NCBI GenBank assembly: GCA_002369025.1
Contig: DFDV01000162.1
Coordinates: forward strand, 15,709 to 22,200
Direction: 5' to 3'
DNA length: 6,492 nt
Origin: Treponema sp. UBA3819
GTDB taxonomy: Bacteria; Spirochaetota; Spirochaetia; Treponematales; Treponemataceae
Under the pieces are notes generated by a model. The model was not told the DNA's origin. It did no database searches and saw only the letters and a list, made by a program, of their open reading frames with translations. Each line of letters begins with the position of its first letter. Within the stretch, counting starts at the first letter, position 1. The position numbers and the translations under genes were made by a program. Below, piece by piece: positions 1 through 4,904 of this stretch.

Positions 1-666
1 GAACAGTGGACAACGCTGTATGAGGCTCTTGCTACATTGCCTGAGCGTGAAAAAAAGAGCTGGTTTTCTTTTGACCATTTTTACTCTGATGTCGCCTTTC
101 CTGAGGCTTTGCCCATTGTGTATGCAAAAAAGCCAAAGCATCTTTTTGACATTGGCGGCAACACGGCAAAATGGGCCATTGCTTCCTGCAAGTACAATCC
201 GGACGTTCAGGTGACGATTATTGACTTACCGGGGCAGACGGCAGTTGCGCTTGACAATGCCGCTAAAGCAGGTTTTTCAGACAGGATAAAGGCAGTTTCT
301 GGAAATGTGCTGGATGAAACGACAAAACTGCCGGACGGGGCAGATGCGGTGTGGATGAGCCAGTTTTTGGACTGCTTTTCGCTTCATCAGATTACCAAGA
401 TACTGACAAAGATTCATAAGAGCATAACGGCAGACACGGATGTGTGGATTATGGAGCCCTTGTGGGATATGCAGCCTTTTGAAGGTTCCGCATATTCTCT
501 GCAGGCAACATCATTGTATTTTACCTGTATTGCAAACGGAAACAGCAAAATGTACCGCTATGGTGAACTGGTAGAGGCTGTGGAAAAGGCTGGATTTGTA
601 CTGGTGACGGCACATCACAAACTGGGTACAAATTTTTATTCCCTTTTGAATTTCAGGAAAAAATAA
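1..666 (+). CDS. SAM-dependent O-methyltransferase, 5'-truncated by the window edge (aryl polyene-type cluster)
   Basis: The reading frame is open from base 1 to the TAA at 664-666, so 221 C-terminal residues are seen and the true start lies outside. An internal TTG at 37 is not a credible start. The visible part is a class I methyltransferase fold. Motif I is FDIGGNTAKW (visible residues 49-58), with an acidic ribose-binding Asp in IIDLPG (D75), then VWMSQFLDCFS (117-127) and MEPLWD (151-156), a layout like the plant/bacterial O-methyltransferase family (Pfam Methyltransf_2-like). Motif I reads GGNTA where a Gly is more usual in the last position. The missing N-terminus probably holds the dimerisation/substrate domain of this family. 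The gene abuts a ketosynthase-like gene and then an acyltransferase, a grouping known from aryl polyene clusters, where a methyltransferase modifies the aryl head group. That role is inferred from context; the methyltransferase call itself is firm. Confidence 0.85.
   Translation, partial: EQWTTLYEALATLPEREKKSWFSFDHFYSDVAFPEALPIVYAKKPKHLFDIGGNTAKWAIASCKYNPDVQVTIIDLPGQTAVALDNAAKAGFSDRIKAVSGNVLDETTKLPDGADAVWMSQFLDCFSLHQITKILTKIHKSITADTDVWIMEPLWDMQPFEGSAYSLQATSLYFTCIANGNSKMYRYGELVEAVEKAGFVLVTAHHKLGTNFYSLLNFRKK
655..660 (+). promoter_or_regulatory. Ribosome binding site for the GTG start at 667
   Basis: AGGAAA lies 6 nt upstream of the GTG at 667, inside the last codons of the methyltransferase gene. 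It supports GTG as the real start of the ketosynthase-like gene even though the upstream stop codon TAA directly touches it. Confidence 0.6.
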
Positions 667-1296
667 GTGTTTGAAAATCTTTTTATAACCAGTTTCGCTT
701 GTTATAAGCCGCCTGTGGATTCTCCAAAAGAATCACCTAAACTGGATTACGTGGACCCTCTCTTCAAGAGACGATTAAGTCAGCTTTCTCGGATGACGAT
801 TGAAGTGGTAAAGCAGGTAAAAGATAATGCTCCTGAAGCAAAGATTTTTTTTACTTCATACAGGGGAGAAATTGGACGCCAGCTAAAAATTAACCGTGGT
901 CTTGTGGATGATTATGACATTTTGCCGGCGCAGTTTTCTCTGTCAGTATTCAATACTCCGCCTGCAGTGGCAACAATTGCGCTGGGAATGAAAAATGGTT
1001 ATAGCGCAGTCTATCCCAGCCAGGGGCGGCTCTATGATGCTTTTGTGGCAGGGGTTTCACCACTGCTGGCTGGACTGGAAAAAAAGGTAATTTTTGTATA
1101 TGGCGATGAATTGATTCCTCAGGAATACCAGCCGATAGAAAATCAGAAAGAAAAGGAATTTTTTCCCTTTGCCTTTGCCATGGTAATTTCTACTGAAAAA
1201 GAGGCTGGCAGGCTGGCTCTGCCAGAAGAAGTGGAAAAGATGACGGCAGAGGATTTTTACGAATATCTTGCAAAAGGGGATAAGAGCAATGGCTAA
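667..1296 (+). CDS. Short beta-ketoacyl synthase-like protein, chain length factor type (aryl polyene cluster)
   Basis: This 209-residue protein resembles the stand-alone ketosynthase N-terminal domain family annotated as 'beta-ketoacyl synthase chain length factor' (Ketoacyl-synt_2, PF13723). Matching stretches are LFKRRLSQLSRMTIEVV (32-48), the IFFTSYRGEIG strand (60-70), LPAQFSLSVFNTPPAVATIALG (split over 86-107) and a conserved YGDELIPQEY region (145-154). The only Cys is C12, so there is no nucleophilic Cys and it cannot condense on its own. Family knowledge: such subunits partner a true ketosynthase and help set chain length in type II polyketide assembly of aryl polyenes. The family usually shows His in the SVHN position; here it is Phe (F95). 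The GTG start immediately follows the upstream TAA in the same frame, and the 3' end overlaps the acyltransferase by 8 bp, so the genes are translationally coupled. The family call rests on remembered pattern similarity, not a search. Confidence 0.78.
   Translation: MFENLFITSFACYKPPVDSPKESPKLDYVDPLFKRRLSQLSRMTIEVVKQVKDNAPEAKIFFTSYRGEIGRQLKINRGLVDDYDILPAQFSLSVFNTPPAVATIALGMKNGYSAVYPSQGRLYDAFVAGVSPLLAGLEKKVIFVYGDELIPQEYQPIENQKEKEFFPFAFAMVISTEKEAGRLALPEEVEKMTAEDFYEYLAKGDKSNG
1274..1280 (+). promoter_or_regulatory. Ribosome binding site that fixes the acyltransferase start at ATG 1289
   Basis: AAGGGGA ends 8 nt before ATG 1289. An in-frame TTG at 1268 lies upstream of this site and has no comparable SD sequence, so ATG 1289 is the better start. 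Confidence 0.65.
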
Positions 1297-2209
1297 TTCT
1301 GAAGAAAGCAGGACAAAAATAGAAGACAACGACTCAGAAATGCAGATGGCGGCCGGTCCCATCAACGAAGACCTTGATGCCATAATAGAACCTAAACTCT
1401 TTGAAAATCCCCCGCCTGTAAGGAATTATCCCGTCTACTGGCTGCGGATTTGTTCTAAACTTCTTTCTTTCGGGCTCTTTGGCATTGGAGCGGCACTCAT
1501 TTCTGTAGTAGCATTTCCAGTTATGAAGCTGCTCTTTCCAAACCCAAAACGCTTTCGTAAGGCAGGGCATCATTTTATTTCTGTGATGTTCAGGTTTTTC
1601 ACGTTCTATATGACGGTGACCGGATGTTCTTATCTGACTGCGTCAGACAGGAAAAAATTCCGTACATTAAAGTCCTGCGTGATAGTGGCCAATCATCCTT
1701 CCATTCTGGATGTAGTAATGTTGATTTCTTTGATTCCGAATGCAGACTGTATTGTTAATGCATACCTGGGCGGAAAAAACATTCTGCATATTATTGTACA
1801 GCAATTATACATTCCAACTTCACTGAGCCATGAAGAAATTATGAGCAGGTGTTCTGAAAGCCTTCACGATGGAAACTGCATTATAATTTTCCCGGAAGGA
1901 ACGCGAAGTTTGCCGGGAGGACAGCATCCGTATAAAAAAGGTGCCGCCCGCATTGCATTGACTTCGGGCTGTCCGATTGTACCGGTATATATGGGTGGAA
2001 ATGATAAGCGTGGGCTTCGTAAACATGATCCCTGGCTTACCTACAACACAAGAAAAATGTATCACTATGCGGTATATATGAAGGATGAAATTTCTCCGGA
2101 GCCCTTTAAGGATTTACCGGAGCCTGCTGCCGCAAAACGCATCACTCAGAAAATACATGAAGTTCTTTGTGATGAAGCAAATATGGAATATATTGAACTC
2201 TACAAATAA
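1289..2209 (+). CDS. Lysophospholipid-type acyltransferase (PlsC/LPLAT family), aryl polyene cluster
   Basis: This is a 306-residue membrane-associated acyltransferase. Catalytic block I is NHPSILD (135-141, the H-x4-D motif with H136 and D141). The substrate-phosphate block FPEGTRS is at 201-207, and a later VPVYMGG strand is at 231-237, all in standard PlsC order. A hydrophobic segment at about 57-80 should anchor the protein to the inner membrane. The first 40 residues are an acidic, low-hydrophobicity extension, longer than in typical PlsC. Classical members move an acyl chain to 1-acylglycerol-3-phosphate. In aryl polyene and flexirubin clusters, acyltransferases of this family are thought to attach the polyene acyl chain to a lipid or resorcinol-type carrier, and the coupling to the ketosynthase-like gene (8-bp overlap) favours that role. 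A housekeeping phospholipid role cannot be excluded. It is the last gene before a terminator. Confidence 0.85.
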   Translation: MANSEESRTKIEDNDSEMQMAAGPINEDLDAIIEPKLFENPPPVRNYPVYWLRICSKLLSFGLFGIGAALISVVAFPVMKLLFPNPKRFRKAGHHFISVMFRFFTFYMTVTGCSYLTASDRKKFRTLKSCVIVANHPSILDVVMLISLIPNADCIVNAYLGGKNILHIIVQQLYIPTSLSHEEIMSRCSESLHDGNCIIIFPEGTRSLPGGQHPYKKGAARIALTSGCPIVPVYMGGNDKRGLRKHDPWLTYNTRKMYHYAVYMKDEISPEPFKDLPEPAAAKRITQKIHEVLCDEANMEYIELYK

Positions 2210-2212
2210 AAA

Positions 2213-2268
2213 AACTGGTCATCGAAAAGAAGTGCAATTAACTCCTTACGGTGACCAGTTCTTTTTTT
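2213..2268. terminator. Bidirectional intrinsic terminator between the convergent operon and putP
   Basis: AACTGGTCA (2213-2221) pairs perfectly with TGACCAGTT (2252-2260). One G-T wobble and two further pairs extend it to a 12-bp stem (2213-2224 with 2249-2260) and a 24-nt loop. Seven Ts follow on the plus strand (2262-2268). Seven As precede the stem (2208-2214), which become a U-run on the minus strand. It therefore suits both the acyltransferase operon and putP, whose stop is at 2285-2287. The long loop is atypical. Confidence 0.8.
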
Positions 2269-2284
2269 AGCAGAAAAACTTTTA

Positions 2285-3805
2285 TTAGTCTTTCATAGCC
2301 TTGTATTCTTCAAATTTCTGCAAGGTTTCAGGGGCTACCTTTTTGTCAATCAGACTGACGATGATGGTTGCCAGCAGACAGAAGAGGAAGCCAGGCAGAA
2401 TTTCGTAAATATCAAAAATACCGCCGTGAACTGAATGCCAGAAGATAACGGTAAATGCACCTGTGATAAGGCCGACAAATGCACCGTTGCGAGTTGTACC
2501 TTTCCAGAACAAAGCAAGCAGGATAAGGGGTCCGATTGTTGAACCAAAGCCGGCCCAGGCGTAACTAACCAGACTAAAGATAGAAGAGTTCTGATCAAGC
2601 GCGATAATAAAGGCGATGGCAGCGATTACAAAAACGGTAATACGGCTGACAGCAAGAACTTCTTTGTCGCTTGCATTCGGTTTAAAGAGACCCTTGTACA
2701 AGTCCTGGCTGAATGAAGAAGATGCAACCAGCAGCTGACTGTCTGCGGTACTCATAGCCGCTGCAAGGATAGCACAAAGGAAAATGCCTGCGATGAAAGC
2801 GGGGAACATCAGTTTGATTGATTCACTGAAAACGGTTTCTGCAGCGGATGTATTCAAAATGTTGGGCAGGTAAACGGTACCAAGAGAACCAACGATAACG
2901 GCAACACTGAGGGCAACGATAACCCAAATGATTGCAATGCGGCGGGAAAGTTTGATTTCTCCTGCTGAGCGGATGCCCATAAAGCGGACGATAAAGTGGG
3001 GCATTCCAAAGTAGCCGAGTCCCCAGACAACGGAAGAAATAACTGCAACAATACCGAAGTTCTGGTTGCGGGTAAAGGCATCCTGCATTTTTTCGCTAAA
3101 ACTGTTAAACTCGCCGGACATTGCGCGGTGGCTGAAGTCATGGATTTTTTCCAGTGCATTAGCGGGACCGCCAAGAACAACAAGCATGACAACAACTGTA
3201 ATCATCAGTGCGATGAACATCAGAGTGCCCTGTACAAAATCTGTTGAACAGACTGCACGGTAGCCGCCCATAATCGTGTAGGAAAGGATAACGATAAGTC
3301 CAATAACCAGACCTGCATGATAAGGAAGTCCAAAGACTGAATTGAACAGTTTGGCACAGGCAACAAAACCAGATGCAACATAGATAGTGAAGAAGAGGAG
3401 GTTGAAAACAACCATGATTGAAGAAATCAGGTGTTTTTTGTCATTGAAACGATTTGTCAAAAATTCAGGAATGGTAATGGAGTTTCCAAAAGCAACAGTA
3501 CATTTGCGTAGTGGCTTTGCAACAATCAGCCAGCTTAAATACGTACCGACTGCAAGACCGACAGCCGTCCAAAAGGCTTCTTTCATACCGCCCAGATATG
3601 CCAGACCCGGTAAACCCATCAGAAGCCAGCCGCTCATGTCAGAGGCTTCTGCACTTAAGGCAGTCATCCAGGGACCGAGCTCTCTGCCACCTAGAAAGAA
3701 ATCACCTGCGCTTGAATTTTTTTTCAGATTGCGCAGACCGATAAAGACCATAAAGCCCAGATACAGTGCAAATGCAAGTATAAGGGCAATCGTTGAAACA
3801 GACAT
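2285..3805 (-). CDS. putP: Sodium/proline symporter (PutP, solute:sodium symporter family)
   Basis: This is a 506-residue, highly hydrophobic inner-membrane transporter, close to E. coli PutP length (about 502), with a run of about 12-13 hydrophobic segments. Diagnostic stretches are GGRELGPW (39-46), ALSAEASDMSGWLLMGLPG (49-67; D56 matches the essential PutP Asp55 and S58/G59 match Ser57/Gly58), GLGYFGMPHFIVRFM (262-276) and LAAAMSTADSQLLVASS (347-363; S352/T353 match the Na+-site Ser340/Thr341). It should import L-proline with Na+; the exact substrate is inferred from these motifs. ATG 3803-3805 has a strong AGGAG SD 5 nt upstream. It converges on the aryl polyene-type operon and shares a terminator. 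No proline dehydrogenase gene is nearby, so uptake may serve osmoprotection or general amino-acid nutrition. A structured leader precedes it. Confidence 0.93.
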   Translation of the reverse strand: MSVSTIALILAFALYLGFMVFIGLRNLKKNSSAGDFFLGGRELGPWMTALSAEASDMSGWLLMGLPGLAYLGGMKEAFWTAVGLAVGTYLSWLIVAKPLRKCTVAFGNSITIPEFLTNRFNDKKHLISSIMVVFNLLFFTIYVASGFVACAKLFNSVFGLPYHAGLVIGLIVILSYTIMGGYRAVCSTDFVQGTLMFIALMITVVVMLVVLGGPANALEKIHDFSHRAMSGEFNSFSEKMQDAFTRNQNFGIVAVISSVVWGLGYFGMPHFIVRFMGIRSAGEIKLSRRIAIIWVIVALSVAVIVGSLGTVYLPNILNTSAAETVFSESIKLMFPAFIAGIFLCAILAAAMSTADSQLLVASSSFSQDLYKGLFKPNASDKEVLAVSRITVFVIAAIAFIIALDQNSSIFSLVSYAWAGFGSTIGPLILLALFWKGTTRNGAFVGLITGAFTVIFWHSVHGGIFDIYEILPGFLFCLLATIIVSLIDKKVAPETLQKFEEYKAMKD

Positions 3806-3810
3806 TTTTT

Positions 3811-3815
3811 CTCCT
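3811..3815 (-). promoter_or_regulatory. Strong putP ribosome binding site, complementary to a leader element
   Basis: On the minus strand AGGAG sits 5 nt before the putP ATG. It is listed because the leader carries a perfectly complementary CTCCT (minus-strand bases at 3847-3843), exposed in the loop of a 5-bp hairpin, which could mask this site. Confidence 0.75.
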
Positions 3816-3945
3816 ATAAAAACACCGCGTTAGCGGTCGTGCAGGAGGCACGAAATCGCAGTTTTGCCAACGGCAAAATCTGCAAATGATAAAAAGTACA
3901 AGGAAGTACTTTTTATCATGCCTCCTATTAAACTCCGCTGTTTAA
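3816..3945 (-). promoter_or_regulatory. Structured putP 5' leader with nested inverted repeats (possible cis-regulatory RNA or palindromic repeat element)
   Basis: Structures seen directly, in minus-strand RNA order: (a) TTAAAC/GTTTAA, 6 bp, at 3945-3940 and 3933-3928; (b) AGGAGGCA (3926-3919), which can pair over a distance with TGCCTCCT (3850-3843); (c) a perfect 14-bp hairpin, 3919-3906 with 3899-3886, loop of 6; (d) an 11-bp hairpin with one bulged base, 3883-3872 with 3868-3858, loop of 3; (e) CGTGC-CTCCT-GCACG (3852-3838), which competes with the long-range pairing in (b); (f) ACCGC-TAAC-GCGGT (3837-3824) followed by GTTTTTAT, terminator-like, ending directly at the putP SD. Pairing (b) would enclose hairpins (c) and (d) in a three-way junction. 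The pairings are exact in the sequence; regulatory function is inference. I do not recognise it as a known riboswitch class. Confidence 0.5.
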
Positions 3946-3975
3946 ATTATACTTCTATTATTTAGTAATTTTAAA
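3946..3975 (-). promoter_or_regulatory. Candidate sigma-70-type promoter for putP
   Basis: On the minus strand, -10 TATAAT (3951-3946) is perfect. A -35-like TTTAAA (3975-3970, 4 of 6 matches) lies 18 bp away. Transcription would start near 3939, giving a leader of about 130 nt that contains all the major hairpins. The AT-rich background makes chance matches possible. Confidence 0.45.
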
Positions 3976-4026
3976 ATGCTTGCAAGAGGGCGTGAGAAAA
4001 ATGAACTTGTCAGCCGGACGCTTCAG

Positions 4027-4767
4027 TTAGAATAATTGGGCGATGAGATAGTCGCTTTCTGGGGTAAAAGGCTGCCTGTCAAAACTGCCGTAGAAGTTGC
4101 ACTGGGTAAATCCGGCATCCATTGCGAAAGACTGAATTTCTTTTGCGGTAAGAGGATAAATGGGGATGTCTTTCATAACAGGCAGCATTTTGCCATTGCC
4201 GGTTTGCAGATTGAGCTGGAGGGATTTATTGCCCTTGTCATCGGTCCAGATTTGTGTATACAAGGCCGTACGGATGCTCTTGCGGTCTGGAAGAGTAGCC
4301 ATAGGAACTGCAGAAAATTTATCCATATTGGGAAGAGACAGGATAAGCTGACCTTTTTCTGTGAGGAGCTGCTTGCAGTCATAGAAAAGCTTTTTGAGCA
4401 AGGTCTCATCATGAGTGAGGAGGATACGGCCGTTGAGCATGGTGACAATATTGTAAAAACCTTTTCCAAGGAATCTGCCCATTTCAAGAGGGGTCATCTG
4501 GAAGAAGCGTATGGACATAAGTTGAGTACGTCTCCTGCGATTAGCAGAGGCAAGGAGTTCTGGAGAAGATTCAAGACCTGTAACATCTATTCCGTCTACA
4601 GCAAGACCATGTTCAAAAGTACCGGTACCGCATTCAATGCTCAGCAATTTTACCGGCTGCTGATACATATTGATTGATTCGGCAAAGAACTTTTTTTGAT
4701 CTTCGGAAACAGGATATAATTCATCATAGTACTCAACTATGTTCTGATTCACTTCCATAATATTCAT
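4027..4767 (-). CDS. Class I SAM-dependent methyltransferase, unknown substrate
   Basis: This is a soluble protein of 246 residues with a Rossmann-type methyltransferase core. Motif I is LLSIECGTGTFEHGLA (41-56, E45-C-G-T-G). The ribose-binding acidic residue is E66 in VTGLESSPELLASA. A post-motif strand is FYNIVTMLNGRI (104-115), followed by GQLILSLPNMDKF (139-151). The C-terminal part (about 165-235) is beta-rich with KDIPIYPLTAKEIQSFAMDAGF, as in small-molecule methyltransferases of the Methyltransf_11/25 type. The substrate cannot be told. The first ATG (4765-4767) has no SD and is embedded in a TATAAT-like box. A second in-frame ATG (4756-4758, Met4) lies 7 nt after that box and could be a leaderless start. 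The gene is divergent from the hydrogenase and 221 bp upstream of putP on the same strand. No clear terminator lies directly behind it, so read-through into putP is possible. Confidence 0.85.
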   Translation of the reverse strand: MNIMEVNQNIVEYYDELYPVSEDQKKFFAESINMYQQPVKLLSIECGTGTFEHGLAVDGIDVTGLESSPELLASANRRRRTQLMSIRFFQMTPLEMGRFLGKGFYNIVTMLNGRILLTHDETLLKKLFYDCKQLLTEKGQLILSLPNMDKFSAVPMATLPDRKSIRTALYTQIWTDDKGNKSLQLNLQTGNGKMLPVMKDIPIYPLTAKEIQSFAMDAGFTQCNFYGSFDRQPFTPESDYLIAQLF

Positions 4768-4793
4768 TATAAAATCAATTTGATAATTTGCAA
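4766..4793 (-). promoter_or_regulatory. Candidate promoter of the methyltransferase, overlapping its first ATG
   Basis: On the minus strand, TTGCAA (4793-4788) and TATAAT (4771-4766) are separated by 16 bp. The -10 box overlaps the upstream ATG (4765-4767), which would then not be transcribed. The start point would fall near 4758-4759, at the second ATG. The 11-bp palindrome ATCAATTTGAT (4774-4784) lies in the spacer. Confidence 0.4.
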
Positions 4794-4845
4794 TAAATTT
4801 TTATAGGAAAGTACGAGTATATTTTGTTAAAGTGAAAGTTATATG

Positions 4846-4874
4846 TTGGAATTCTTGGAAAATTAGTATAAAAT
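4846..4874 (+). promoter_or_regulatory. Candidate promoter of the [FeFe]-hydrogenase gene
   Basis: TTGGAA (4846-4851) and TAAAAT (4869-4874) are 17 bp apart, matching the -35 and -10 consensus at 4 of 6 and 5 of 6 positions. The predicted start near 4881 gives a short leader of about 24 nt before ATG 4905, containing the TGAGG ribosome site (4896-4900). Confidence 0.5.
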
Positions 4875-4904
4875 AAAACAATATTCAGTAAGCAATGAGG
4901 TACT

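Noticed and set aside
1205..1225. CTGGCAG/CTGCCAG hairpin inside the ketosynthase-like gene
   Set aside because: It is a 7-bp stem within ordinary coding sequence with no T-run and no relation to a start or stop; most likely chance.
1268..1288. TTG at 1268 as start of the acyltransferase
   Set aside because: The SD (1274-1280) lies downstream of this TTG and properly upstream of ATG 1289; the extra seven residues are just the overlap with the previous gene.
3387..3833. A 148-codon plus-strand open frame opposite the putP 5' end and leader
   Set aside because: It has no coherent protein signature and overlaps the strongly supported putP N-terminus. The composition fits a complement of a membrane-protein gene.
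3816..3945. CRISPR array or tRNA-like element in the putP leader
   Set aside because: The repeats are inverted and unequal, without regular direct repeats and spacers, and there is no cloverleaf with T-loop consensus.
4036..4677. A 213-codon open frame on the plus strand, antisense to the methyltransferase
   Set aside because: It lies wholly opposite a gene with clear methyltransferase motifs, has no recognisable domain, and is explained as the reverse-strand shadow of that gene.
2285..4767. Methyltransferase and putP as a functional operon
   Set aside because: The 221-bp gap has its own promoter-like boxes and strong hairpins, and the two functions are unrelated; co-transcription is possible but not supported.
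4824..4843. Rex (NADH-responsive repressor) operator upstream of the hydrogenase, from TTGTTAA at 4824-4830
   Set aside because: Only one half-site is present. The expected inverted partner TTAACAA is absent at either usual spacing.
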